Of a stretch of 64,000 bases of DNA, positions 41,349-52,600 are shown piece by piece. The position numbers and the translations under genes were made by a program. The first letter of the stretch is position 1. Every line of letters begins with the position of its first letter. Under the pieces are notes generated by a model. It was given only the letters and a program-made list of their open reading frames with translations. It did not search any database and had not been told where the DNA came from. The stretch is taken from assembly GCF_000150275.1 (NCBI RefSeq), contig NW_002060972.1, positions 467,394 through 531,393 on the forward strand. Reading direction: 5' to 3'. The stretch comes from Trichoplax adhaerens (taxonomy: Eukaryota; Placozoa; Uniplacotomia; Trichoplacea; Trichoplacidae).

Positions 41349-42025
41349 TTCCGATTGCATCATAATGTATAAATATCTATATATTGCTCATGTAGAGCTT
41401 ATTTTAGCCGTAGGCAAATATAAGTATTGGTCTTACAGTTGACCGCAGTTGTAAGTAGGCTTATCCAGTTCTAGTGTATTTCAAGTTTTTATTGTTCACT
41501 TTGAATCTACTGGACTAGAAGTACAGTACACTGTATCGCTATGATTAAATTGTAGATGTTTTTCCATCTATTCCTTCTCGAGTAAAGATTCTTTACTCTT
41601 GATGTTAATGCATCTGCATCGCTTGGTGTATCTTAATTACATAAATACAAAATATTTTGCATGAAAGCTGCTAACTATTCCATGAGTGATTTATATTGTT
41701 TTCAATGAAGATATTCAATAATTGCATTATTTCTAAGTTTTGACGTTATACACTGCCTAAAATAAAATCCATTCATTTGGTTATTCCAAGTCTCTTTGTT
41801 TGTAACAGCAAGGATAAAGTTTACTTCGGTATACCTTGGTTATATTATCAGTTCAAGATTACTATAGAAAGATTTTATTTAAAACTTAACATCAATGTCA
41901 CATTAGCTTGCGGCTTCATGTATCTGCAGCAACGGTAGTAGTCTATATGCCTCTACTGCACTGCACAGTATGGCCCATGATATACGGTACACTGTACTAT
42001 ATTCGGCATCAACATTCCTTAAAAC
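41349..42025. other. 3' flank of the nucleotidase gene
   Basis: AT-rich, no exon visible. A few CTGTA-type words (AGTACAGTACACTGTA at about 41520, TACACTGTACTA near 41988) echo the island to the left. Confidence 0.4.
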
Positions 42026-42680
42026 TTCTGGCTTTTATACCCTTAACGGCGGATTATGCCGTAACGTATCTGCAAAATCTGCACTAAACTTTCATAAAAC
42101 TTAAAAGTCCTTACAATTCAACATATCTATTCTATGCCATAGGAAGATACTTGTCACAAAGCATCGGTATTTGTAACTAGGGTTAAACCTTAGAGTACAG
42201 GGTAGAGAAGAAATTGAACGACCACGTTTGTTTAAACCTAAAGAACATAGACAATAGTCAGAGGGAAGAGTAGGGAAATAATCACCACGAGGTCAAGATA
42301 TACGCTCATTTATATAGCATTCTCTTTCCCTGTTGACAAGTAAACAAGTTTAGCGTAAATAAATTAAGGTACCTACTGATTACTATGAGAAACAAAGTTA
42401 ATAACTTAATACGATCATTTCATAATAAAGCTTATAATCTAACTTGCGGAAGGTCTCACAAATAACAACAATTATTGTAAAAACATACTCTAATATCACA
42501 CTAACAAATCAACATTGTTGTATATCATAACAGGTAAACCTACAATAATAACAATACATAATATATGACCGAAAAAGTGATCATATCTTAAATATAGCAA
42601 TAGTAGAAAATGCGGCAATACTATATTAATCTTACAACTTTCGATATGTCAGTACAAACTGTGGTATAAGTCTATTTGTG
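42026..42680 (+). repeat. Dispersed repeat R2, copy 1 (split by an LTR)
   Basis: The segment GGCTTTTAT-n-GACGGC/AACGGCGGATT-n-GCCG at 42026-42085, then AAAGTCCTTAC, then ATGTCAGTACAA with TAAGTCTATTTGTGCA (to about 42680), is matched in the same order at 43607-43668, about 45167-45190 and 45280-45320. Apart from LTR insertions the two copies are collinear, with moderate divergence. The nature of R2 is unknown; no protein is encoded. Confidence 0.6.
42152..42617 (+). mobile_element. Solo LTR D (TSD ATACT)
   Basis: Begins TGTCACAAAG, ends GCGGCA, and is flanked by ATACT at 42147-42151 and 42618-42622. A TATA-like TATATAG at 42311 is followed by AATAAA at 42358-42363, as in an LTR read on the + strand. 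The insertion is supported because removing it restores collinearity with the second copy of repeat R2. No internal retroelement genes are nearby. Confidence 0.65.
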
Positions 42681-43902
42681 CAGACTATCAAAAGGTGCAC
42701 TGTAGTAACAACGAAATGATCTATTTATATTGCATGCTACAGTAGTGCAGCCAATGCTAATTCCTGCTAGCGATGCGTTTCATAATACTGCCATTATGTA
42801 GTGCACGGGTTAGTAGCCCTAGGTTCGTGATCCGACAAATCAAAACTCTGAGTTGCTAAAATCAAGCAAATCCCTAATGTGACACAAAATAGTTCACATC
42901 GTATAAATTGACTTACAAAAACAGTTAAGTTTATTAACGTCCCATGTCGTCCGTTGGAGAGGATTTCCAATTTCTTCCCCTCACAATAACAATCGAAAAT
43001 GGCTGAGATAGACCGGATAATCGACTTAGCCTTCACGATAACAATTCTATACAACTTATGCAAATTATCATCAATTGCTCCTATACATAGAAGTCATCAA
43101 TCACATTAGTACATTGCTTAATATCATTACTCAGTGTGGCTACGAGCTACGGCCTTATATAGCACATACTAAATGTTTGCCGTTTCATCATAGTAGACTT
43201 ATCAACACTTACCTTATTAAGATATACAGTTCTACACTACATACTATCACTGTATTGCCGACACAAAACTATTGTAATTAGCTAAAATCTCTACACATTA
43301 TGATACTATAAATCGGGAATAAGAGGCATGCATATTTCGTATTTAGCAAATGCTGTCATCCATAGTTAATATAATTCCTTTGATAGAATCGATATTACTA
43401 TTAACTACCGTACGGTATGGCTGATATTAAACGACACTTTACTGGAATAGCTAATAAGATTCATCTTTGTCATTGATTAGTAATGATTATACACGAGTAA
43501 CAACTTACGAAATAAATATTACCGAATAAATTTTTACTTCAACAACAAAATTAGTCTACTTCAACCTCCTTAGTAATCCTCAAGGCTACCTTTAATAAAA
43601 AAACGGCTGGCTTTTATTTTCTCGACGGCAGATTGTACCGCCGAGTGTCTGTAGAATCTACAGTATACATTGGTGTCACAAAACAGCTTTCGTGATCGTT
43701 CCTAAACTAAACTATCTACTCATAAGGTTCGCCGACTAACTCCGGGAATTGTCGATAAAGGAAAACTAACTTATTCCTATACTATAGAAAACGAGTCCAA
43801 CGATAGGTTTAGGTTATTAAATATTTTATTAATAACTATTACAACTTTGTACTCTAGCATACCGTAGCCTCAGAGGAACTGAGATTAAAACTTATTAATC
43901 AG

Positions 43903-43929
43903 TGTCACGGTAGTGAATCTACCGTGACA
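43903..43929. repeat. Perfect palindrome TGTCACGGTAG-TGAAT-CTACCGTGACA
   Basis: Eleven-base arms around a five-base spacer at the very start of LTR B. It can form a hairpin and repeats the LTR terminal word TGTCACGG in both directions. Confidence 0.9.
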
Positions 43930-44409
43930 AATGATATCGTACTTAATTTAGACATGTATATGTATCACGATAAGATAGTTATTAATTTGGATATGTGCAT
44001 GAATTATTTTATGACTTAATATAGCCGATACAAGCCTGTTCCTAATACAGGTTAAATTGTACTAAATATAGTATATGAATTGCCAATGGTGAATTCAATA
44101 TAAATCCTGTCAATAATAAGCTAGAGAAAACATAAGATTAATCTTTAGTAATATTACAAATTCATTGGATAAGACTAGGAATAATTCAACGTATTCACGA
44201 AGTCTTATTAGTCGAAATATATCACATATCGTAAACCGGTTTTATGGCTAGAAAAGCTATTTAAATGATCGATTTTGAATATTAACTTTAACTTGTATTT
44301 TATAAAGTAAAGATATAGTTAGAAGATTCCGAAAGTGCATTTCTCAGTTATTGTTACTTATCTAGGGTAATCTAATTAGTTTAGATTAGGCAAGTTTAGT
44401 TAAGTAACA
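43903..44409 (+). mobile_element. Solo LTR B nested in LTR E (TSD ATCAG)
   Basis: 507 bp from TGTCACGGTAG to AAGTAACA, flanked by ATCAG at 43898-43902 and 44410-44414. The start TGTCACGG is shared with LTRs A and C. Its first 27 bases form a palindrome (10-base inner arms around TGAAT). No coding capacity. The strand is uncertain. Confidence 0.6.
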
Positions 44410-44420
44410 ATCAGGCTTAT

Positions 44421-45020
44421 TGTCACGGTTTAAGATATTATGTGATAATGTTATTGAAGAAGAAATAGACGGTTACGATTAGATAATCATAAATATTATG
44501 ATCTGTTAATATTGTGAGATTCAATCGTTAATGGGCTTCCATTAACGAATGTGTAGAGGTAAGGTACTTAATATGCCAATGACGTGTAATAACCAAAATG
44601 GCGGTTGTCACACTTGTAGGGAATCTGTTAGATCTTAAATTGTTAATTGGCGCTATAATATTATTAGCGCATAATAATATCAATTATCACATATTTGTTC
44701 GATAGTAATTAATAGGATTACAAAGTTATAGAAAGACTAAGTTATGTATAAGAATAATTAACAGGTGGAACAGGTGTAGATTTGATACAAGTATATAAGA
44801 GGTTGTAATTTACCTCGCTAGAGAGGAGGAAAATACGGAGACCTAATAAAGTTAGTTTAGTAAATTTATCCAGACGCTTCTAGTCCGCCTTTACTGTTGA
44901 CTGAGGTCCTTCGCTGAAGTGGAGCGAGTAGTGACGCCTGGTGGCAGTTTTACGGTAGGACAGAGGAGAATAGGATAAGTGTGGAACGGGAATCCGATTG
45001 TTGCAAACGACGTTGTGACA
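44421..45020 (+). mobile_element. Solo LTR A nested in LTR E (TSD CTTAT)
   Basis: Exactly 600 bp from TGTCACGGTT to CGTTGTGACA, with CTTAT immediately on both sides (44416-44420 and 45021-45025). The ends TGTCAC/GTGACA are inverted. A TATATAA box lies at 44792-44798 and AATAAA at 44845-44850. Five-base duplications and TG...CA ends are typical of Ty3/gypsy- or Bel-type retrotransposons. The target-site pair shows that this is a solo LTR, not half of a full element. It lies 11 bases from LTR B. Confidence 0.85.
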
Positions 45021-45799
45021 CTTATATTACAATTTCCTATGTCACACAAATACCCTAGTGCTAATCTATCACATTAAATTATATAGTACGTATTACAGAC
45101 TAACCGTAGATTAGCAACTTTACTACTAGCCACTTATCACGGAGTATCAAGCTCCGTAACAATTGGTAAACCTTGAAAGTCCTCACTAGGAATTGATTAA
45201 GATAGAAGTTAATGCAGTATTCGTGCAGTCGTGCTTATGCTGTAGTTTAAGTCACAGTTATAATCTACCAATCTTAGCGAAATGTCAGTACAAGCAGTGG
45301 TTTAAGTCTATTTTTGCAACCATTAATAATAGTATCTCCCTACTCGTAACAGTGTAACACTAATGTATAAAGGCTAAGTGTAGCAGTAGACAACTATAAT
45401 GATGGTTTACATGGAATAACAGTATGTTAGTTGGCCGTAGCTAATGATGAAATGATGAAGTAAGGCATTCGTTCTTATATCAAGTACTGGACTGACAGCT
45501 TCTAAATTACGCCTAAAATGTGCTAGTCGTTAGTATAGACATAGCGAATTGAATAAACTATAGCGTTAGCTATCAAAACTTATGGCTGGTTACTTATACT
45601 TGAAGGTTAAGTGTTTTCACGCTGTAATGGAATCTAAGTCGGTTGATAACCGTAAGGTCATTAAAATACAAATCTAACGTAGTAGCAGAGAAGCAACTAT
45701 TACAATCTATTAAGTATGCACTCCCATCAGATAAGCAGGATTTTCAATTTATGTAGCCCTCTACAAGTTTAAAACACGAGTATCAAATCAAAATTTTAA

Positions 45800-45946
45800 A
45801 TGCATCGTATTGACTGTCTTAAAAAGCTGCCAAAAGTTGGATTAAATTACAGAGCTATTCCACGTCCACAAGATTTTAAACTTCACCAATATCGGGAATT
45901 TACTTCACTATTGCTGGAAGAACAGGTGCTAAGCTTGCCATTTTAA
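45800..45946 (+). other. Short open frame of coding character
   Basis: A 48-codon frame from ATG to TAA with a balanced, soluble-protein composition (contains LPKVGLNYRAIPRPQDF), unlike the low-complexity frames around it. An exon-like donor CAG|GTGCTA occurs after the EEQ codons at about 45923. It may be a lone exon or a relic next to the assembly gap. I do not recognise the family. Confidence 0.3.
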
Positions 45947-46084
45947 GCGTATGAGACAATATGCACAGTAATTTTTTTTACACCTGGGAGCACCCAATGG
46001 CAAGAAATTGACCAAAATTCGCATAGATCTTTGATACACAAAGCAAAGCTAATCTGACACAAATTTTTCATGCAAATGAATACT

Positions 46085-46172
46085 NNNNNNNNNNNNNNNN
46101 NNNNNNNNNNNNNNNNNNNNNNNNNNNNNNNNNNNNNNNNNNNNNNNNNNNNNNNNNNNNNNNNNNNNNNNN
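46085..46172. other. Assembly gap (88 N)
   Basis: A run of N; the true length and content are unknown. Confidence 0.99.
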
Positions 46173-46908
46173 AATCCGAATACCTAAGCCTTCAAGATAC
46201 AACTCTCACGTGTGTATAATACGGAAGGAAATTGTGATCCAATTTATTTACGAGAAAGAACAATGGGATAATTTTTATTATCATGTTAAATTTTAAATAA
46301 TATTGTAACAAAATTAATTTAATTCACCAACTAGTATTTATACACCTAAAAAACGACTTCTACCTTATCGTAGGGTTCTCGTTGGCAATTTTACATCAGT
46401 TGTGATTCTATCAAAGCTTATTCATATTTCCTTTTCCGAATATTTTTGGTTTGATACATAGGTTACAGCCAAAACCCGAAGCCGGCCAATACGCGTTGGC
46501 CGTAATACATATATGATGATATAATCAAAGGCTTAACTTTAAGTCACAACTGTTGTAATTTTGTCGTTGCATACTTAACGAAATAGTCACTATAACTGCA
46601 ATTAATAAATGTGAATGACCTATTCAATCACTTGATAGTATCCAATTATTCTATTTAATTTAGTACTATAGCCGAAAAAAGTTGATATGGGATAGCACGT
46701 AAGTGAAATTTTAATATAGATTACAATATTTGGTCTGTCTTCAATTAAAATATATTCCATTTGAAGCCAAAATATTAAATCATGTAAAGTAAGTCTTTAG
46801 AAATTAATCAATGACCAATAATCTTTTTTTGCTAGATGAGTATTCACTATACCCTAATGATATTTCAAAATTAAAACATCGCAATATTCTGTATAATAAT
46901 AACATGGT

Positions 46909-47934
46909 TTACAGAATTGGTGCAACACGAATCCTTTTATATCGATGACCACACCGTAACCAGGATGGCAAAGCTTTTCTTAATGTTTCGTTGTACTTCA
47001 AGTAGATAATCGGATTGATCACGCATGAAAATGTAGATAGGGCAAAACCTGTACTAACAAGAATCAATGCAGTAGGACTAGAATTAGTTATAGACGATAG
47101 TGTGGTACCATAATATGTCGTTGTTAAAACGATAACAACAAACGGCACTGAAATAAACATGTAAACGATAGTTACTGCAGTCATCATCTTGATCATGGAT
47201 TGACCACGCTTTTGATTTAGTTTAAATTGTCGATATCGATTCATGTCGTTTTTATTTCTACTAATTAAAGCTGATCTTAAGAATAAACCCAATTTCAAAT
47301 ACACTACAACTACAACTGCTAACGGTAAGATATAAATAATTAGGAAGAGTAGCGAAAAGTAGATTACGTTATGTAACTTGCGATGTTGGTTAAAATCGCA
47401 TTGAGGTGGAATAGTTGGAGAAACATAAATTAGCCATAATATTGGGCTATTGATAATGCAGGAAACAAGCCATAGACTCGGGATAGTAATTCGCAATTTC
47501 CATTTAGTCTTCAAGAATAGCATCTGCTTGATCCGCTCATGAGTAACAATGCAATATCGATCAATTGCAATGGTGGCTAATGAAAATGTCGATACAGTAA
47601 AACTTGTCGCAAGAATGTAGACAAGTAACTTACAGGCAATATCAAAGGATAAGATATTAGTTCCTTTTATAGCTAAAATATTATCTACTGCGGTATTAAC
47701 AACAACAGAGATCAAAGTGATAATATCTGACACGCACATATTGCTAATCAAGATATAAGTAGGTAAATGTAAACTTCTTTTCTTAAAGATACTATAGGAA
47801 ATGATACCGTTAGCCATTAGGCCAAAGATAGAAATAGAAATAGTGGTTATTAATCTAGCTAAAGAAGAATCGATTTTCTTTTTCATAGTGTTATTAATAA
47901 ACGAATAATTATCATCACTTAATGTTAAATTCAT
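46909..47934 (-). CDS. Class A (rhodopsin-like) GPCR, intronless, 341 aa
   Basis: Seven-helix plasma-membrane receptor in one exon. Landmarks: Asn-linked glycosylation sites near the N-terminus (NLT, NNT), Asn42 in helix 1, Asp70 in helix 2 (NMCVSD), Cys101 at the helix 3 top pairing with Cys179 in the second extracellular loop, and a perfect DRY (125-127). Helix 4 has Trp155, helix 5 Pro204, helix 6 Pro264 and helix 7 NPIIY (307-311). The C-terminus is short and basic. Odd point: the helix 6 CWxP motif reads ISVP, so the toggle-switch tryptophan is absent. The ligand cannot be inferred; peptide- or amine-type subclasses are not distinguishable from this. The start is the first ATG of the frame, just ahead of the glycosylation sites. 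Confidence 0.92.
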   Translation of the reverse strand: MNLTLSDDNYSFINNTMKKKIDSSLARLITTISISIFGLMANGIISYSIFKKRSLHLPTYILISNMCVSDIITLISVVVNTAVDNILAIKGTNILSFDIACKLLVYILATSFTVSTFSLATIAIDRYCIVTHERIKQMLFLKTKWKLRITIPSLWLVSCIINSPILWLIYVSPTIPPQCDFNQHRKLHNVIYFSLLFLIIYILPLAVVVVVYLKLGLFLRSALISRNKNDMNRYRQFKLNQKRGQSMIKMMTAVTIVYMFISVPFVVIVLTTTYYGTTLSSITNSSPTALILVSTGFALSTFSCVINPIIYLKYNETLRKALPSWLRCGHRYKRIRVAPIL

Positions 47935-50900
47935 TTCGTCAAGTATGATAAATGTGATATTAATTTTGTGCTGGAAAATGTATGTAATCGCCTTTCTTAT
48001 CCAAGGTTAAAAGTATATGTGTATAAAAATGACTTTACCTTGGTTCTTACAGAGGAATATTATACAATTTCTTTGCTCCACTTAATAGATAAAATCACTA
48101 AGCCCATTAATAACCTTTATAAGTAAATAAATAATAATTATAACGTACTTTTAGTAAAGAATGCGTAACGTGAAAAATTTCGTCGATCGATATTTGGGAA
48201 TAAAAAGATTACTGTATGCTCTCTATCGTTTGTCTTAATTATTGTTTTCCTAAAACAATAACAACCTGAGGCAAATAGATCAAAGCTAATATCATAATTG
48301 ATAATTAAATTTATTCCCAGCATTTATTTTGGTTTTAATCAAATCCATGCAGCGTTATGATGGCATACTTGATTGACGTATTTTCCTTTCATGATACATC
48401 CGGTATGCGTCAATATTAGTCATCAGAAAGTATTCGTTCTAATATCATCTTATAATAGAGCCAGATGTCAGCCATAAGTAACGACTAGACATAAGAGTTA
48501 TTTCTTATTGCTAGTAGCACACCAATAAGAATTTGAGATTTAACTTAGTAGTTATCATTATTGTTTTATTTTCCAAATTTCTCCTACGTAAATTTTGTGC
48601 CAACAATTTGTATGAAATTACAAGTAATGTTTCCTTCTTGTTATAAGTAATAAATAAATAAAATGACGTGCAAATAAATGAATAAAAAATAGCGTTACAT
48701 TATGCAGTCAAATTCGCTAACGACAGCAGAACTACATAGATTGATTGAGGACAATTATTTTAGTACCTACGTATAATACTCGTACAATCCAAATTTTAGA
48801 GTCTATTTTAAAAGTGACAGCTAATAAACGATTCTGTAAGTCAAATTGCTTTATGTTATTATACCTTCAGGCTACAATTCATCTTGCATATGGACTAAGG
48901 CATGGATTACACATAGCTATTCTCCTAGGACTATCTACAAATTTTTAAATAGAATCTAGAAAGTCATAAATATTCAAAAGATTTTCCAAAAAGCGTACAT
49001 TCTAAGTTGATCATCATGATGCAGACATCATGATATAGATTTAATCTCTTATTTCAATGGATGTGGTATTAATTAACTTCAAGATATACGATAGAAAAAG
49101 CTAGTCATTTAAGTTGGAAACTCTGACGAAAAATTAAGCTTGAATTTCTCTATACGTTCACACTAACTAAATGTCTGGGAAAGTTAACTTGAATATTGAG
49201 GAGACTTTATCGTAATTGAGCGGCTAAATAGATTAGATTGATATTAATTTCAACGATATAAGGATTTCTTTTCCATAATAGAGGAATTATTTATTTCAAT
49301 AGATAGACATATAAATATCATAACTTCACTATTACTTAAATTAAACATTGAAACTGTAGACAATACAGTTCTGGCTTAAATGCTTTTCCGTGCTAAAAAT
49401 TCAATAGGTCATCTAAAATAATACGGAAAATTGCTACTGTAACCTAATGAAGTTATATTTTCTTGATTTCATAAGAATAATAGATTATGAACTAGAAAAG
49501 ATTATTATAAGTGAACAAGACATACTATTACAAGATTCTTTCGCTATTGTTAACAAGTAAGACTAAATTTTCTCGATAGTTCTTCTACAGCAACTGCGGT
49601 ATACTTAATTATTGTCTTCATTGGTTTCTTCATATTTATTAATACTAATAAAATCTCGTATTCTACGCAATATACATTACAATATGGGTTTATTGCCGTC
49701 GCGACTGCTAGACTGGCATTGCGAGATAATATTATTCTTAAGAAGCAATATCTTCAATTATTCATAATTTATGACAACTATCTCGTATCGTTGAACCGGT
49801 ATTTGATAGATTGATATGTTACGGCACAGATATATTTATTAGTTGAGTACATTATACTGTAGAAGGACATCTCAAGACTGCTATCGCTATGATTAGATAA
49901 GATACACCTCCTCATATCAATACTAGAGTATATAAAGAAGAGAATAAAAATAATAAAGGGGTTATTTTTTATCTTTAATTTTGACCACCTTAAGAAAGAC
50001 TGAAGATTATCTGTTGTAGACTCAGTGAGATTCCACACGCTTCAGAAAATATTCAAGCTGAGTCACGATAGTTCCTGATAATATTAATATCGATAATAGC
50101 GATATGTTTTCTGCCTTTTAAAAGCAATATTATAAAACGCTATAAATTTCATAAAAACTATGGGTACGCCGTTTCAAGTTTTACATTAAAATTAACATTG
50201 TTGTATAAATAGCTGATAAAGGAAAGTTTATATCCGATATTAATTATTAGTTACTGTTTAATTTATAAAAATAACCAAGTAGATAATTAATAGCAATCCA
50301 TAATTACAACCTATTAAATTAGTAGTCGATAGCTACCTCATACAGGTTATCATTACGATGTGAGGATATAAAATTTTATTTATTTTATCTATCCTGACAA
50401 CGAGAATAATATTTAGATAAGCGATTTTAAATATTGATTTGACTAGCAATATTTGATAAGTCTTTCAGACTCAAAAACGAGAGACCAAATAAAATAATTG
50501 GTGAAGAAAGCAAATTTAGCTATATATACAACAAAGTTACTCGGATTGAAATACGGCTTAGTTTCGTAAAAATTATGAGTTGATAATTGGGAATGTTTCA
50601 TCATTGGTTTCTTTTATGCCAGTTATTTAAAATTTAAATAGCAGATGTTGAAATCTAGAACTTGAATTTATCATATTAGCTCTCACACTCTGGTAGACTG
50701 ATGTTACTGTTACTACTGAGATATCCTTCAAATAATTTAGGCTAAAAAAGTTCTATAAGCATCAACTATACAGATATTTTCCGATATCTTAGAATAGTAA
50801 TTTCCATACTAAATTAATTACTGCAATGTTAAATTCCAGCTATTTTCCAGTTTTTTTGCAATAATTTACTAAAAATACCGTAACTAATCTACAGGAAAGT

Positions 50901-51611
50901 GAATATATATTATTAGGCAGCGATAATTATTTAATAGCAACCCCTGTTACCTATTTAATACTCTAATTGGTAAGTGATAAGGAAATAATTACTTTTAATA
51001 CATAAAGGATTAATTAGTGGACAAATTTATCACTGAAAATCTGCATTGAATATTCTTTATCAAAGGAATTCACCAATGATTTCTTGAGAATATCTAAAAT
51101 GTTCTCTGACCTGTTAAGAAAACTGACTACATTTAGCGAGTTATTCAAAGTTTATCGTAGGATGAAAGTTTCTAAAGCATCTGCAATCAGCTGAGGCTAT
51201 TAGCGCGAGTGCTGATCCTAAAATACATCGCGATACACTATAATGGTAAGATCACTACTTTTCCCTCCTCTCCTATAAAAGAAAAAGTGATTAAAAATGT
51301 CACTCACTATATTGCAAGCTAACAATACAATTGTTAATGAAGTGTTCTAAAATCACTACACGCATATTCTGTATTTCATTAATGGTAAAGAACATGCCAA
51401 ATTAAAACTAAAGTTTTCTAAAGGTGATAATTTAGGGTAATAGCTATGCCGATATTAGTAAAGTTCCAGACGGCTGATTAATTTTTAGGTTGTAAAAATG
51501 AGCTAGTAAACAAATGCGATACTGAAATATACACTATTGAAGTTTTAGGAAAACCTAAACCTAATCTGTTATCAAAACTAAAATTTAGAGCACAGTAAAA
51601 CTAAGTTCTAT
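47935..51611. other. AT-rich spacer without a recognised gene
   Basis: No assembled gene is visible. A - strand frame at 49778-50038 starts MWNLTESTTDN and ends with NKYICAVTYQSIKY. It recalls a receptor N-terminus and the region after DRY, but lacks membrane helices between them, so at most it is a strongly decayed receptor. Confidence 0.4.
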
Positions 51612-52600
51612 CTGTAATGAAATGAAATGTGTAGAGATCAAGCTACGAAACTTTAACAAACTTTGATTCTACTTTCGTTGCACTCCGGTCGACTTAACGC
51701 TAATACTTTGACACCAAATAAAATTTGGGGAAATAACCGAACAACGATTTATTTCAAAACAAAAAAGGAGAGAAGTATAAACCGAATAACCTTACAAATA
51801 CTTAGCTTTAAGTATTATTAAAATAAATGACAGACTTAAAAACTGTCAACGACCAAACAACCTTTCAAAAAGAAGAACGTTTTAACTTACGACAATTCGA
51901 CCCCGAAGGCCTTTTAAATTCAACAAGTTCTTCAAATAAAATCTTCTTCTACTCTCCCTAAATTTTCTAATTGCACTATCATTTATAGGCTTCATAGAGC
52001 CGTCAGAGGTATTTAAAACTAAACATTTGCTAACCAATCGCTCTTAAGATCCGTTTTAGAAAACTACTTTGCACCATTTAAGAAAACAAAAATCATTCAA
52101 AGTTCAGACATAATTTACCCTACGATTACCTTACAAAACACTATAAAAGTAATAAGCTAACTATAAAAATACATCAAACTTCATTTCTAACATAATTTCT
52201 ATCATTAATACACTATAAAAAGCTAAAAATCAACCTTTAAACATCAAGATTTAGTCATAAAAACAACATTCTAACTACCTAACAATCAACACAACCTCTG
52301 CCAATTTCCATCTTATTTTCTATTTTTCTCACTAAATCTCCTAATGTGACTTCAAGTCACGTCATAAAATTCCAAAGTTTCAAATTCATAACAAAAAGTC
52401 CAAATCTCAAAAATTAACTCTTACGATATTTTTCATGAACAAAAATCCAAAAATTAAAACAGAAAAATTATAAATCAGACATAAATTAAAAATAAACCCG
52501 ACCGGTTCCAAAACAGGAAAATTATATCGGACACAAACCCGACCGGTCCCAGAGTCCGAAAACTATATCGGACACAAATCCGGAAAAATTCGCTTTTTAT
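51612..52600. repeat. Dispersed repeat R1, copy 1
   Basis: From CTGTAATGAAATGAAAT (51612) to at least 52335 this sequence aligns, with roughly four in five bases matching by eye, to 62966 onward. Shared landmarks include GGTCGACTT, AAGAACGTTTTAACTTAC, GAAGGCCTTT, ACTACTTTGCACCA and AATCAACACAACCTCTGCC. The strand is C-poor in G (long A/C-rich stretches). No protein is encoded. It probably ends near the 41-bp tandem units at 52494-52600. The element class is unknown. Confidence 0.85.
52494..52590. repeat. 41-bp tandem repeat (AAACCCGACCGG...ATATCGGACAC)
   Basis: Units start at 52494, 52535 and 52576 (partial), exactly 41 bases apart. Each has AAACCCGACCGGT and AA-n-TATATCGGACAC. It lies at the right end of repeat R1 copy 1. 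Confidence 0.85.

Larger units (their letters stand above)
43674..45161 (-). mobile_element. Solo LTR E, interrupted by LTRs B and A (TSD ATTGG)
   Basis: Starts TGTCACAAAA, ends CCGTAACA, with ATTGG on both sides (43669-43673 and 45162-45166). Without the two inner insertions and their duplications it would be about 371 bp. A TATATAAT-like box near 45085 and an AATAAA complement near 43835 fit a - strand LTR. The start resembles that of LTR D. Confidence 0.65.
43607..45320 (+). repeat. Dispersed repeat R2, copy 2 (split by nested LTRs)
   Basis: Same order of blocks as the copy at 42.0-42.7 kb: the GGCTTTTAT...GACGGCAGATTGTACCG block, then AAAGTCCTCAC after the LTR cluster, then AAATGTCAGTACAA and TAAGTCTATTTTTGCA. 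It is interrupted at 43674-45161 by solo LTR E. Confidence 0.6.
45321..46908. other. Spacer with assembly gap, little recognisable content
   Basis: AT-rich flank between the LTR nest and the first GPCR gene. Apart from a 48-codon open frame at 45800-45946 and the run of N at 46085-46172, nothing is recognisable. Confidence 0.45.

Noticed and set aside
42152-42485. Alternative right end for LTR D at AAACA with a 4-bp duplication TACT
   Set aside because: The end at 42617 gives a 5-bp duplication like its neighbours and restores collinearity with the other R2 copy.
49778-50038. Minus-strand frame beginning MWNLTESTTDN and ending with KYICAVTYQSIKY, recalling a GPCR
   Set aside because: The stretches expected between the N-terminus and the post-DRY region are missing and the reading stops soon after; too little to call even a relic.
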